Part shown: in pieces, positions 1 through 11,397 of the stretch
Layout of the letters: each line of letters begins with the position of its first letter
Numbering within the stretch: position 1 is the stretch's first letter
Assembly (NCBI GenBank): GCA_019925795.1
Contig: CM034314.1
Coordinates: 32,171,774-32,235,773 of the forward strand
Direction of reading: 5' to 3'
DNA: 64,000 nucleotides
Source: Dendrobium chrysotoxum
Taxonomy: Eukaryota; Streptophyta; Magnoliopsida; Asparagales; Orchidaceae
Program-made: the position numbers and the translations under genes
Notes under the pieces: model-generated
Seen by the model: only the letters and a program-made list of their open reading frames with translations
Database searches by the model: none
Told to the model about the DNA's origin: nothing

Positions 1-548
1 CTTGATTAAATTGAAAGAGGGTCTCACTTATTTTCCTAATTGGCATGCATCACACAGGTGATCCTTAGTGAAGTCTAATTTGGGTACACCTCTAACTAGT
101 TGCTTTTGAGTGATTTTCCTAAGATTTCTCATACTAGCATGATAAAGCCTTCTATGTCATAACCATGATTCATCAGATACAGTTTTCAAACATAGAGCAG
201 TAGAAGGATTAACAAAATTCAAATCTAGCATGTAAACATTATTAACTCTATCACTATTCAAAACAACAGTTCTATTTAGACTAATAACACAACTAGTAGG
301 TAAAAACTTTATATGATATCCCTTGTCACATAATTGATTTATACTTAATAGATTATGTTTCAAACCTTCAACCAACAACACATTTTCAATCATAAACTTT
401 TTAGAGTTTCCAATTATACCTGTACATACCACTCTCTTGGTAGTATTATCTCTAAGTGTAACCTTACCTCCATTCCTGGCTTCTGGCATTATAAATTAAT
501 TCGTATCTCCAGTCATATGCTTTGAGCAGCCACTGTCCAGGTACCAAA
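1..548 (-). pseudogene. copia pol start: protease, GAG-pre-integrase, integrase zinc finger (partial)
   Basis: This is the N-terminal part of a Ty1/copia polyprotein, read from 548 down to the left window edge. The aspartic protease site reads YLDSGCSKHMTGD, with the D-S-G triad at 529-537. A 110-residue open stretch (489-157) follows and ends the protease with GLKHNLLSINQLCDKGY, the usual junction to the GAG-pre-integrase domain. SDESWL begins that domain, and CDACQLGK near 25-60 supplies the two cysteines of the integrase HHCC finger. A stop follows CQLGK, and another stop lies just after the protease active site. The rest of integrase, RT and RNase H would lie left of the window. Domain order is seen; family assignment rests on known copia architecture. 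Confidence 0.88.
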
Positions 549-1339
549 TACTCTCACAGGGTCTTGTGTGAGAGCATTTCTACAAAATGATCAAACGTTA
601 GTCTTGGGAATCCAAACAAGTTTGGGTTCTCCTCTTGATAATTTTAAATCAGATGCATGCGTGATATACTGTGATTTATGTACCTTAGGTCTCCACACTA
701 AATGTGTTCTATATCTAAGTGTACAAGTGTGGGAAATATATCTAAACTACCACAAGAAAAATACTTTATTCCTGAAAAAGGATTCACCAATCTATTTATC
801 CTGAAAACTATCTTCTTAGACTTTGAACCAGTGGTCTTGTAGTAGGATTCGTGAAAATCTTCAAGTTTGGGTGGATTTCTATTTTCTTTAAGTGCTTTTA
901 ACTAAACTTTAAGATAAGCATTTGCACTTTCTAGAATCAAATTATCAATCTTCAAATCATGCTCTCTAGTATCCGATTCATCCATATAATTTTTAAAATT
1001 ATTTTCAAGTTCAGTGTGAGATGATTTTAAAAGATTTTGCTGTTTGTTTAAATCATTGAACTCATCAAACAAGGTCATGTGGTTTCTATATAATGCATGA
1101 TCTTTCCTAAGGATCTCATATTCTTTCTAAAGCTCTAAATAATCCAAATTCAACTTAGCATGCAATTTTTTCTATTTCCTATATGCTGTATGTATGCGTT
1201 CAAAAACTTTAAACAATTCTTCATAACTGAAGTCACATACCTCTTCTTGATCTGATTGATCAAGATTGTCAGTCATTAAGCACAAATTTGTGATTTACTC
1301 TTCTGGTGTAGTTTCTGAGGAATCTGAAGCTGAGTCCAC
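549..1339 (-). pseudogene. degraded gag C-terminal/linker region of the same copia element
   Basis: This joins the zinc-knuckle end of gag to the protease on the minus strand. In Sirevirus-type elements it is a long lysine/glutamate-rich spacer, and here it reads as short charged stretches broken by many stops. I see no catalytic motif in it. It is assigned by position between recognised gag and protease sequence. Confidence 0.6.
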
Positions 1340-2340
1340 CTAAAATACTCGTTGAAGTCTCTTTTTACCCCTTCTTTCCTTTGGTTTTTTCTCAACCTTC
1401 TCCTTGCTAGGATTTCCCTTAAGATTGGGGCAATCTGTCTTTATGTATCCTGGCTTCCTGCACTCATAGTAAATAACTTCATTAGAAGCCTTAACATTCT
1501 TTTGAAACTTACCTTTGTTCCACTGTTGGTGTCTTCTCTGCTTCCTTTTTAGGAAACTTCTAAATTGCCTTGTCATCAAGGTGATATCCTCTTCATCCTC
1601 AGGTAGTGACTGATCACTTTCTAAATCATCCACCTTTAATGCTATATTCTTCTCCTTTCACTTCTCACCTGCATCAATCTGTCTTTGAGTCACAGATTGC
1701 TCGTAAGCAATTAGTAATCCAAGAAGATTATCAACAAAATAAATATTTAAATCTTTAGATTCTATTATTTCAGTTATCTTTACATCATATGCAATAGGTA
1801 AATAATAAAGTATCTTGTTAGCTTTTTTGTATTAGTTAACTCCCTACCTAAAGCATCCAATGAAGTGGCTATGTGAGTGAAACATATGTACATGTCTGAG
1901 ATTGATTCATTCAGTTTCATGCAAAATAGTTCATAGTCGTGCAAGAGAATGTTCAACCTAATTTGCTTCACTTCATTTGTACCTTCATAAGTAATGCAAA
2001 GCCTATCCCAAATTTCTTTTCCTTATTTATAAGTCAAAACACGCATGTAGTCTTCTGATTTTAAAGCACAAAAGAAACTATTCAAACACTTAGCATTTAA
2101 TTGAGCTAGCTCACATTCTTCTATAGTCCATTCGACAAAAGGTGTTTGAACTCTAATTCCTTCTACAATTCTAGTGGGTTCAGTATAACCTTCCTGTACT
2201 AACATCCACATGCGATAATCAAGAGATTGTAGAAATATAGACATGCGAGTTTTCAAAAAATCAAATGGGATATTGTCAAACAAAGGTGGTCTAGTGATCG
2301 AGGAACCTTCTAAAATATTTTTATTTCCAAAATTAGCCAT
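1340..2340 (-). pseudogene. gag: copia gag (UBN2/DUF4219 type), decayed
   Basis: Gag is the capsid/nucleocapsid protein that forms the cytoplasmic particle. It starts with ATG at 2340 as MANFGNKNILEGSSITRPPLF, close to the start of the two other copia gag genes in the window (40175 and 45866). Open pieces lie at 2340-2023 and 1971-1780 (matrix/capsid region, LNILLHDYELFCMKLNE) and 1633-1340 (basic C-terminal part). The zinc knuckle reads YYECRKPGYIKTDC where C-x2-C-x4-H-x4-C is expected, so the first Cys and the His are both Tyr and it probably no longer binds zinc. Stops and shifts separate the pieces. The primer site 56 bases upstream supports this start. Confidence 0.88.
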
Positions 2341-2395
2341 GATCGAATTTCAAAAAGTATTTTAAACAGTAATTTAAACAGTAATTTTTAAAATT

Positions 2396-2409
2396 GGCTC
2401 TGATACCAC
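2396..2409 (-). promoter_or_regulatory. primer binding site (tRNA-iMet)
   Basis: On the minus strand this reads GTGGTATCAGAGCC, complementary to the 3' end of plant initiator-methionine tRNA and starting one base inside the LTR. It fixes both the element's orientation and the LTR edge at 2411. Confidence 0.9.
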
Positions 2410-2544
2410 TTGAAAGTGCGAAAAGGTTGTTAGACCTATTGCTCACGTCCCTAGGCTAACCAAGAGGGGGGTGAATTGGTCTTTTTAAAAATTACTCTTG
2501 AAATTCTGGAAAAATTTTAAGTAAATCATACTATACAATTTGAC

Positions 2545-2559
2545 TTCGTACAGTACGAA
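2545..2559. repeat. perfect 15-bp palindrome TTCGTACAGTACGAA
   Basis: A perfect inverted repeat near the LTR edge. Imperfect relatives recur through 3540-4090. The other two copia families in the window carry the same motif with paired arm changes. Confidence 0.8.
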
Positions 2560-2811
2560 CAAAGTTAATTTTTATTTCCTTCAAATCACAGAATTTCAAC
2601 CACAGAAAGAAAATAAAATGCAGAAAAAGAACAATGCAGAAAAGTAAACAGGAAGAACAGAAAACACCAGAATTTATAGTGGTTCGGTCAAACATGACCT
2701 ACATCCACTTCCTAGAGACTCCTTCGCTAGGTATTGCACTAAACTCAAGTGACTCTCCTTTTTCCCCCACAGCAAGATGGAGAAGCCTTTATAAACTCTC
2801 TTCCACCAATC

Positions 2812-3245
2812 CGGTGCGGCAGAGAACTGTCATCCTTTTTCACCCTCCTGGTGAAGGCAGAGAACCAAATGTCCTTTTACACTCTTTAAGTACGGCAGAA
2901 GATATCCTTTTTCACCCTCCTGGTGAAGGTAGAGAACCAAACATCCTTTTACACTCTCCAAGTGCGGCAGAGAACCGTCGTCCTTTTTCACCCTCCTGGT
3001 GAAAACAGAGAACCAAATGTCCTTTTACATTCTCTAAGTGCGGTAGAGAATCATCATCCTTTTTCATCCTCCTGGTGAAGGTAGAGAACCAAACGTCCTT
3101 TTACACTCTCCAAGTGCGGCAGAGAACTATCATTCTTTTTCACCCTCCTCGTGAAGGTAGAGAACCAAATGTCCTTTTACACTCTCCAAGTGTGGTAGAG
3201 AACCGTCAAAATTTTTCACCCTCCAAGTGACGGCAGAGAATCGGA
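2812..3245. repeat. 76-bp tandem array in the LTR
   Basis: About 5.5 copies of a 76-bp unit; the block CCTTTTTCACCCTCCTGGTG recurs at 2834, 2906, 2982, 3058, 3134 and 3210 (the first spacing is 72). Each unit has two related ~38-bp halves, one with TCACCCTCCTGGTGA, which can pair with itself. Single or few copies of the same module occur at about 37610-37770 and 46300-46440. The open frame across it (2634-3002) is produced by the repeat. Confidence 0.85.
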
Positions 3246-3574
3246 ATCCTTTTGAATAAAAATCTTGCAAAAGTCTCCAAGGAAATTAGGAAAATGCTAG
3301 AAGAATAAGTAAAGAAATCCTCACAATTGGATAACCTTGTGAATCCCTTCACAATTCTCTCTTCAAAGATTTCTCAACACTCACTCCCAAACACTCTCCC
3401 AATCACTCTCCCTTTCACTCTCCAAAAGAATTTTTACAGAAGGATTTTTCTACAAGTCAGTTTAAAGATCCTTACATACTAAAGGCAAGAAAAATCATGC
3501 AAAAACTGAATTTTTCAAGTTTCACGCGTCCCAATTGTCCCGTACGATCGTTCTACGTAATGTACGAATAGTTC

Positions 3575-4005
3575 AAATTATTGCATGATTCATCTCATAC
3601 GATTCCATATGAACTTAAAACAGAGTCGTTCGTACCACAAAATCTTCTGTACGAATTATATTTCATACTGTACGAATATTTCAAAAATGAACGATTCATC
3701 CCGTACGAACCAGTACGAACCCAATTCAGTACCCTTCGTGCAACAAAATATCATGTACGAAATAAATTTCATACTTTATGAATAGTTCAAAAATGAACGA
3801 TTCATCCCGTACGAACCAGTACGAACCTAATTCAGTGCCCTTCGTACAACAAAATATAGTGTACGAAATAAATTTCGTATTGTATGAATAGTTCAAAAAT
3901 GAACGATTCATCCTGTACGAACTAGTATGAACCCAATTCAGTTCCCTTCGTCCAACAAAATATCGTGTACAAAATAAATTTTGTACAATACGAAATGAAC
4001 TTAGA
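3575..4005. repeat. 106-bp tandem array rich in GTACGA
   Basis: About four copies of a 106-bp unit; the box CAAAAATGAACGATTCATC recurs at 3682, 3788 and 3894, with a decayed copy upstream. Each copy contains GTACGAACCAGTACGAAC-type inverted halves related to the palindrome at 2545. Open frames on both strands here are by-products of the repeat. Confidence 0.85.
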
Positions 4006-4449
4006 AAAATTTTCAAGACAAATATGTTCGTTAAGAGGATAAATGTACACATTATCCCGTATGATTGTATATCGTATTGTATGATCAATTTAAAAATTAA
4101 GTTTTTCGCTCCCCCATTGTGTGTGTGTGCACAGTTATCCAACTTACAATCACACTCTCTCAAACTCAAGAAAATAAAAAATACAGACTTCACTTACAAT
4201 AAATATTAACACTTGAACTTGAAGTCTTCAGAAATCTGGAGTGTGAGTATCCTGAAAAATATATTAGTGTACACAAAAAAGAAACTCCAATATATGTTAG
4301 GAGAAGAATAAAATAAATAAAATACTTTTGTAATCATCAAAAAATAATTTGTATCAGAATTTTCTTAAACGAACGGATTTACACAAATCATAACAGCCTT
4401 ATCCGGGGATTCACTTCCTTCAGATTTTCCTTAAAATAACTTCTTTCCA

Positions 4450-5953
4450 TGGCTTACCTTCCTTATGGCTTTTTGATGTAGAAATGAAGGCTTTAGCTAT
4501 TCTTTTTGAGTTTGCATTGGTTGGAAAATTTCAAGGACGGTGGCTATGTTGGATGTCATCGAAAAGTTTTTCTTTCAACTAAAGCCTTGTGGCGAATTTT
4601 CTATCACTTTATTGAAATCCAAGAACATTTTGATAAAATTTTTGAATGATCTTGATTATTATCGCATTTTCTCGCACTGATCATACTTCGTTGGCAACTG
4701 TTATATGAAGTTGGTTAAATGGACACCTCTCTTAGATATTGACAATGATTCTCCTACTATACCCATTTGGGTGTCTTTTCCCAATCTTTCATGCCTTTTT
4801 ACTCCCCGAATTTCATATGGCCTTAGCTCCTTATTTGGTAGGCCGTTGCAAATAGATAATGCATTGTCAAATGGCTCGAGGCCCTCAGTTGCTCGTGTGC
4901 TTGTAGAATTAGATGTCACTAAGAGGTACTCTGACCAAGTTTGGATTGGTTTGAAATCTATGGGGTTCATTCAGCATGTTGAATTAGGGGACTTTCCTGC
5001 CTATTGTGCTTATTGTAAGGTTCTGATACATTTTAAAGTCGAATGCCATATTTTAAATCCTCTATTAGCTAATATTCCTATGCCTAATGTGGTTGGTTTA
5101 GATTTGGATAGGAGTGATAAAAATGTAGCTAATGCGAACCCTATTATTTTGGGTGAGAACCCCATAGTTGATGATGTTTTCCTTGAGAAGGCTTTACCCC
5201 AGCTAACGGGAGAGTTTGTTCCTCCTGTAGCTCATGTTGATATTGGCATTGAATCCCCGTTAGTTGTAAATGAATTGTTGGTCCCCGACATGGTCAGGGC
5301 AATGGTTGTTGAGTCCTCTTCGTATGAATTTAATGTGACTCATGGTGCTGTGACTATTAACCCTTCTTCGAATGACTTTAATGTTGCTCAAGGTGCTTTG
5401 TTGGTGAATAAAGTGGTTAATGGTGATAAAGTTGATGATGGTGTTGGTTCTCCTTTGCTTTATTTGGCTAAGGATCCTGGTGAGGTTGTGTTTAATAGTG
5501 GTGGTGGTTTTTTTCCACCTGTTTCTTGTCCTATGGTGGCGGGGGGTAAGCAATTGAGTTGCCTTGGAAAGGTGGGGACTTTTGCTTTGGCTCTGGCTCA
5601 TGTTGACGTGGAGGAGGTTAGTGAGGAGGAAGCTGTTGTGTCGTGTGCCTTGGTTACTGTTTGTGATGCACCCATTGTTTCATTGGGGTCTGACTCGCTG
5701 GTTGAGGTACCTATAACTGTCATGTCCCGAAGTGGCTTACATGCTCAATTTATATCTAATTTGGGGGTCACTTGTTATGGGCAGTTGGTTGGGCATGATG
5801 GGTATCCATCATCATTTGGGTGAGGGGGGTGAGGATTTGAATGTTGAGCATGTTGATTCCCTTAAGGAATTGTATGATTTAGATGTTTGTAAGGTAACTG
5901 AAAAAGCGCTTTCTCATGGCAGTAAGCATTGTAGAAGGAAATCTAGAAGGTAG
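4450..5953 (+). pseudogene. LINE ORF1 (DUF4283 + CCHC zinc knuckle)
   Basis: ORF1p is the RNA-binding partner of L1 retrotransposition. DUF4283-like sequence begins near 4450 (FHGLPSLWLFDVEMKALAI) in a frame broken before 4700. A 372-codon open stretch (4705-5823) then carries WTPLLDIDN, FGRPLQIDN and ARVLVELDVTKRYSDQVWIG, all typical of plant L1 ORF1. An intact C-x2-C-x4-H-x4-C knuckle, CAYCKVLIHFKVEC, lies at 5005-5046. The acidic, valine-rich C-terminal part shifts frame near 5820 and ends in the basic tail CRRKSRR at 5953. Frameshifts make it a pseudogene. Copy 2 (35587-37123) has the same order and a matching basic tail. Confidence 0.85.
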
Positions 5954-6495
5954 TTGTCTGGTTGTTTGATTTGTTTTGCAGGTGGCTTTGTTGTTGGCCC
6001 TTTTGTTTGGTGATGGGTGTTAGTTGTTGGTTGTGGGGTTGGGTTGCTACTCCATCTTCCCTTTGGTTTTGCTTGTTCTTGCAGGTATTAATTATCTTTT
6101 TGGTTTGGTTCTCGGGCATTCTGGTTGCTCTTGGTGGAGAACGTTCGTTGAGCTACTTCTACTGCTTGTAGGATTGTCTGTCCGTGTTTTTGGGAGATGT
6201 TTTGGTGATGTTGTTGCAGGTGTAGCCTTTTTGGATGTTTTCTCCATCTCTACTTGGATTGGTTTAGGTTCGTATTTGGGTTGCTGACCTAGATGCTTGC
6301 TGCATTTGGTGCTTTTCTTTTGTGGATTTGTGTTGTCTTTCTTATTTGCTTTGCATGTATTTCCCTGTAGTATATAGGATCTAAAGCTCTCAGGTTTTAT
6401 TTCAAATGTTATTTTTTTAAGTGAGCTTATGATCCTTTAAGGACTTGTAATTTTTATCATTATTAACACGTAGGCCCCGATGTGGGTTTTCTACA
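5954..6495 (+). other. LINE 3' untranslated region
   Basis: T/G-rich sequence between the ORF1 stop and the A-tract, ending in a block shared with the two other LINE copies. Two overlapping hydrophobic frames (5962-6171 and 6024-6287) come from base composition and are not called as genes. Confidence 0.7.
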
Positions 6496-6506
6496 AAAAA
6501 AAAAAT

Positions 6507-8172
6507 TGAGGTGATTGAGAACAGCATAATGCACAAGGTTGTAAAAGTGAGGTGGATGATAAAGGAATCCATGGGAACAACAACTATAGGAAAGATGGAC
6601 TATTCTAAGAAATGGAGTATATCATGGGAAAGGGGAAAATAATTCTAGGGCAAAAAGATGTTTGACCTAAAAAAGTAAAAATAAAAATCTAAGAAGGTAA
6701 CTATAGGAAGGTGGATTACAATTGTAGGGGAAAGGATAACTAATCTATCAGATAGAAGCTATTGTTACATCACATGAAAAATTTGGTATTCATTATCTTA
6801 TCTTTTCATGTTGCTCGTCTTATTCTGTTGGTTGGGAGCATTGGCTACTAATAAAGAGTTGTTCGAGCATTGGCTACCCCTAAAAGTTTATCTTATATTT
6901 CCTAATTAAACCTAGGCTGATATCACACTCTTTCTACCCATATAATAATTAGTATGCTACAGTACTTATATTTATGTTGATTTCTGAAAGCTTATACTTG
7001 AAGAAAGTTTTTTTATTAATAAGTGACCATCTCATGTTTGTCAAGCATTGGCAATTTTGAACCACCAAATGGAGAAGGCGTTTCCTTCTACCGACATTAC
7101 CTAAATTCTTCCTCAACTTTTCATATTTTCCAGCAATTGAAAATATTAGATCGAGCAAAACTCTATCAGTTGTGAACTTAAAACGGATTTCATACGAAAA
7201 AAAAAAAAAAAAGGAGTAAAAGAAGGGCTTAGGTGATATTAATACGAATAGCAATAAATTAGTGTTATATCTAAAAAAAAAAGTCTTCTAATAGACTAAG
7301 AAACGTCGGCAGATAGACAAGTTATATCGCTATCATAGGATATAGGTTTTAGCCCCTGATTTAATTAGCCGTTCAGAGAATTAAATTAAAGCCATCAAAT
7401 CGTACTGAACTGGAAGCAGATTTGTCCTACTGTAATGATCGGGAGGCAGAATTCCACCCCAATATGGGAGCAAGAAAACAATACAAATAAAATAATTATT
7501 CTCTTCTACAGAACTTCAAATTTTAATGCACAGATTTATTCTCTTATTAGAGAAGGAAGATCTCTTGCAAAGGGACATTAAAAGGTAAAATTAAGTTGTT
7601 TGCAAGCTGTAATCTTTAAATTTAAACATCTAACTATGCAAATTATTTAAGCAAAAGTTGAATAGGAATTGCCTGACAATACAAAATCTTTTTTAATTGT
7701 CAAATATAAGTCAAACTAATGACATTTTTCACTATAAACAATGGTTAAAAATACCTTTTAAGTAAAACTTTCTATATTTTTATATATCATTTTTTCCATG
7801 CATGGGAGCAGATGTTTTCAACTTTTATTCACATTTAATTTCATCACAATTAAAAAAAAAATTAAAATAGATAGTCTAAAAATATGATTAAAGATTTTGT
7901 TTTAAGTCTCTTTTTGAATATAACTAAAACTCAATATTTTATTTTTTTTGTAAAAATATTTTATCATAGTTTCAATTGTGTCAGAGAAACTTTGGTTAAA
8001 TCAAAATATGCACTAATACAGATTTTAGTGAAGTGCAAAGATTTTTTTAGGTGCTGAAGGAATTTTTATAGCAATTAGTAATTACTTTGAAAAACTTTAA
8101 AATAGGAAATCTAATCAAATTTTAGTTATTAAGATCATAAAATTATTGAATTTATTTTACAATCACTATGCC
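6507..8172. other. no gene recognised
   Basis: AT-rich sequence with homopolymer runs. A minus frame at 7254-6949 has no recognisable domain and starts in an A-tract. The stretch 6510-6750 is richer in lysine and arginine codons on the plus strand and may be an old retroelement fragment, but I cannot name it. Confidence 0.5.
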
Positions 8173-8287
8173 TTCGTTTGAGACTGGTTTTTTACTGCTT
8201 TGTAAAGCAGCTTTCTAGTACAAAAGTTTAAATCTTTTGTACTAAAAAACTGCTTTAAGGAGCAATAAGAAAGTTGCCTCAAACCAA
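8173..8287. mobile_element. fold-back MITE-like element
   Basis: 115 bp forming almost one hairpin: the left arm begins TTCGTTTGAG and ends CTAGTACAAAAG, and the right arm is its near reverse complement, ending in CTCAAACCAA. Arms of about 54 bases pair with scattered mismatches around a loop of a few bases near 8228. No transposase frame is present. I could not identify a clean target duplication, so the superfamily (hAT- or Mutator-like) is open. Confidence 0.65.
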
Positions 8288-8852
8288 ATCTATATTAAAA
8301 ATAGTGTTTTTTTTATATATTATGATCATCTGAAAATAATTATAATAATTATGTTCTTTCATCATGATAATTATTATGAGCTAGTTTTTTTTTTTCTGAA
8401 CTCTCACTTCCATATCGAGAGACAAAGTCCCCAGCTTCAAAATCAATGCTCCTGTGGTGATCTGTAATACTATTCTGCCATTGACTACCTATATGAGAAT
8501 GCGCAAACTAATAAATACACTTGACTTAGTGGCGGCATTAAAAATGTGATGTGCGACTTATCTTGCGTGTTGCTGGTGTTGATATGGATAAGCCAATTAA
8601 AAAAAAAAAAAAAAAGACGTACATGTGAGGCTCCTATAAGTTAATTCTAGACATTCAAATTTTGTTGATGGATATAATTCCATTAAATTATTAAATAAAC
8701 TATTTCATTATATGAAGCCATAACATCATATCACGATCATAGGAGATTATTAGGCAAGCAATGCTTATAATTTCTTAGTTTAACTACAATTTTATGTTAT
8801 TCTATATTAATTTGTTATTCATGTGAAGCAATGTAAGATGAATATTTGATTA
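8288..8852. other. no gene recognised; possibly a copia LTR remnant at its end
   Basis: AT-rich sequence with a 17-A run near 8600. The last ~150 bases faintly resemble 33930-34050, which would fit the gypsy element having landed in an old copia LTR whose remainder resumes at 19619. This is weak and by eye only. Confidence 0.35.
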
Positions 8853-8857
8853 AGTAT
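8853..8857. repeat. target site duplication AGTAT (left)
   Basis: Matches AGTAT at 19614-19618 immediately after the right LTR. LTR1 appears to have lost the first two bases (TG) of the TGATATG start seen in LTR2 and in the solo LTR at 48125. Confidence 0.75.
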
Positions 8858-9813
8858 ATATGTTATCGAAAAATTATCTTGATTGGGCACGAATCTCAAA
8901 GCAAAAATATAAGTTGGAAACTTCAAAAATTAATTCGGAGACCATTTAAACTCCGATTTCAGCAAACTTATAGTCGAACTGAGCGTCTCGGAAATACGAA
9001 CCCAACGACACCAAATTCGACTCAATCCGAGCCCAAATGAGTCCAAATCAAGTACCCGAAGCGCTGTTGGAAACCTCGAACAGCATTTTGAGTTACCAAA
9101 CGGTCTCCGATTTTGACGAGCTTATAGTCGAATCGAGCGGCTCAACGAGGCGAATCCAACGAGCCCATGATCGTAGAATTCTGATACCATTAAGATCTTA
9201 AAATGCTGAATAAACGGCTCACGATCAAGGGATTCAATATCAGCTGTTCATCCGGATCACTCCTTATTTGCCCCTGATCCCTCATCTATTTACGGGCTAT
9301 GCCACTCCAGAAAAACTATAAATAGCCCCTCATTTCTCTTAAGAAGGGATCTAAGCCAAGAAGAGAAGAGGAGAAGAAGAAGAGAAGAGAAGTCTAAGAG
9401 GGAATAGCTCCTCCTCGACCACCGCCGGAACACCACCGGGACCTCGCCGGAACATCGTCGGAACACCGCTGAGTTCCCGAAGTACGCCGGAGCTCTGCCC
9501 AACTTCCAAGTGACGCTGGAATTCTGCCGGACAACCGAGTGACGTCGGAAATCTGGTTGGCCTTGTAATCAACTTTCAGTACTCATTATAATCTGATCCT
9601 CCTGAATTTCAAGGAGGAATCAGTCTCCTGTATTTCAAACAATGCTAGTGGAACTCTTTCAACTGGGCGTGGCCCCGTGGTTTTTTCCCTTTCTAGGGTT
9701 TTCCACGTAAAAATTCTGGTGTTAGTATTTCAATTCTGTTTATGTGCTGGATATACGTATAACGCTGAGACAGAAATTAAACTCTATCGCTGTGTATATT
9801 TGAGTCTGCAATA
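8858..9813 (+). repeat. 5' LTR of the Tat gypsy element
   Basis: Direct repeat of 18627-19613. It ends ...TGCAATA, with TA where LTR2 has CA, one base before the primer site. Many differences between the LTRs are CG in one copy and TG or CA in the other. The short CGCCGGAAC repeats at about 9420-9530 correspond to the region expanded into a minisatellite in the solo LTR at 48125. Confidence 0.92.
9317..9325 (+). promoter_or_regulatory. LTR TATA box TATAAATAG
   Basis: A strong TATA match in the 5' LTR, conserved in LTR2 (19088-19096) and in the related solo LTR (48583-48591). Transcription would start about 30 bases downstream, near 9350. Confidence 0.75.
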
Positions 9814-9814
9814 G

Positions 9815-9832
9815 TTTGGTGCCATCTGTGGG
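9815..9832 (+). promoter_or_regulatory. primer binding site
   Basis: TTTGGTGCCATCTGTGGG, one base after the LTR, is the form of primer site common in plant Tat-lineage gypsy elements. The priming tRNA was not identified here. Confidence 0.75.
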
Positions 9833-9861
9833 AATCTTATCCCACAACTTCAAGTATTGTT

Positions 9862-11394
9862 ATGATGGTCAACAGGCGCAACAGTCGTATCATTGGAGCT
9901 TCTCGCTCCAACTCCCACCAGTCCAAAAATCAGTCTATAAATCATAGACGCCTGATATCCACCTCTTTCTACCCCGGGGGGCAAAACGCACCTAGAGAAG
10001 GGACATCGGGACCCTCCCTAGAAGAGAGAATTTGAAAGATGGAAGAATCTCAAAACAAGATCCTACAACACCCGCGAGAGACTCGACAACCGACCTTAGC
10101 ACCTCAGGAGGAGGTTCTTCTCTCTTGAGATCCACCACGTGTCGAAGCTGTTCAAATCGAACATCTTCAAGCTGACATTCCTCTTCCTCCACCCAGGAGG
10201 CGTTCGCAGTCACATCAAGATAACAAACTGGTTGATACAGCAAGTTCTACCCATCCTCCGCACACAGGTCGGCAGTCTCGCCTTCCTCAAGACCTCCCTT
10301 TGGAGTTATCGCATCCTCACATTGCTGAGCTCCCTCGCAATGTCCTAAGCCACGAACTGCGATGATTGGTCCGAGAGGAGTTCTCTATAGGAGGCGTAAG
10401 GCAACCTCTTCGTCAGTGGGACTTCCAGGAGTCGTTACCCCTAACGGAAGCCATTCTTCAACACCCTATTTCGGCTGGCTTTAAGCTGCCAAGCATCGAA
10501 TCATATGATAGGACATCTGACCCGTACGAGCACATCGACCATTACAGAACCATCATGCATATTCAGCGAGCCTCAGACGCACTCCTTTGCCAGGTGTTCC
10601 CCGCCACTCTTAAAGGATAAGCTCGAACATGGTTCTATTCACTTCCAGCCGGAATGATCCCCACATTCGTCAAATTGTCTAAAATATTTGTCGAACAGTT
10701 CGTAGTCAACCGAAGAACTACTACGGATTCTTCTCACCTTTCTGGGATCCGTCGAAATGAGGGAGAATCGTTGAAAGAGTACTTTCAATGGTTTTCTATC
10801 GAGGCTCGACAAATCCCAGGAGTAGACCCAGAATTGCTCAGAGGGGTCTTTCTTGGAGGTCTTCATCCTGGCCCCTTCTATTCGGTACTCATGTGTGATA
10901 CTATTCATTCATATGCCGATCTAATCCATCGTGTAGAGGTGCAGATATCTGCAGATGAGGCAATAAACACTCATAGAAAATATTTCGAGCAACCCATTGG
11001 GAAGCACAAGGGAGCACCTGAGATGGATAATCCATCATCATAATGGAAAAAGCAAGAGAAGAGCAATCTACTTCCTAAACCCCCATTTCCACGACGAGAA
11101 CCTCGACAGGAGAAGGAGTACACTCCGCTCAACACATCTCGAGCAAATGTGTTAATGCCGATTCAAGATCAGGACAAAGTGAAGTGGCCGTATCCTTTGA
11201 AGTCGAATACAGGAAACCAAGATCAATACTGCCACTTTCATTGTAGTCGTGGCCACACTACTGAAGCCTGTAGGCAACTTAAGGAGGAGATTGAAAGACT
11301 CATCCGTCAAGGCTATCTTCGACAGTTTATTAGGAATCCACCTACCCGAGAAGAAGCTTGTCCCACTGCGGGGCAGAATCAACCACAAAGATAA
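9862..11394 (+). pseudogene. gag: gypsy gag
   Basis: Structural protein of the particle. The first ATG after the primer site is at 9862 (MMVNRRNSRIIGASRSNS) and shares frame 1 with everything to 11394. The Retrotrans_gag capsid core lies at about 10366-11040: DPYEHIDHYRTIMHIQRASD, then ARTWFYSLPAGMI and LKEYFQWFSIEARQIPGV. A nucleocapsid-like segment follows at 11220-11320 (YCHFHCSRGHTTEACRQLK), with a histidine/cysteine pattern typical of Tat gag rather than a simple CCHC. In-frame stops fall near 10036, 10125, 10618, 11041 and 11392; several fit C-to-T changes of CAA or CGA. Confidence 0.9.
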
Positions 11395-11397
11395 CCA

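Larger units (their letters stand above)
2411..4356 (-). repeat. 5' LTR of the left copia (Sirevirus-like) element
   Basis: The plus-strand left end (TGAAAGTGCG) directly follows the primer site. The body contains a GGGGGGTGAATTGG box (shared with the LTR ends at 40050 and 43970), two tandem arrays and a GTGTGTGTGTGCAC tract (shared with 44080 and 47370). The far end is inferred: on the minus strand TGATACAAATTATT starts at 4356, just before the conserved TGATGATTACAAA block. The partner LTR lies outside the window, so no target duplication can be tested. Length would be about 1.95 kb, typical of large Sirevirus LTRs. Confidence 0.75.
4440..6506 (+). mobile_element. L1-type LINE copy 1, ORF1-only
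   Basis: A plus-strand non-LTR retrotransposon holding ORF1, a ~540-base T/G-rich 3' tail and an A-tract at 6496-6506. No endonuclease or reverse transcriptase sequence lies between the ORF1 stop (5953) and the A-tract. The terminal segment (TTTAAGGACTTGTAATTTTTAT then ACACGTAGGCCCC) recurs in minus orientation at about 35100-35160 and 60985-61060. The 5' end lies close to the LTR edge at 4356 and no clear target duplication was found. Confidence 0.8.

Noticed and set aside
2634..3002. 122-codon plus-strand frame
   Set aside because: Runs through the 76-bp LTR array, opposite to the element's coding strand.
3726..4193. 155-codon minus frame
   Set aside because: Crosses the 106-bp LTR array in an LTR; no domain and repeat-driven.
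5260..5601. 113-codon minus frame opposite LINE ORF1
   Set aside because: Shadow of ORF1 on the other strand; histidine/threonine-rich reverse of valine codons.
6949..7254. 101-codon minus frame as a possible small gene
   Set aside because: Starts near and reads through an A/T homopolymer, with no motif, promoter or codon bias to support it.
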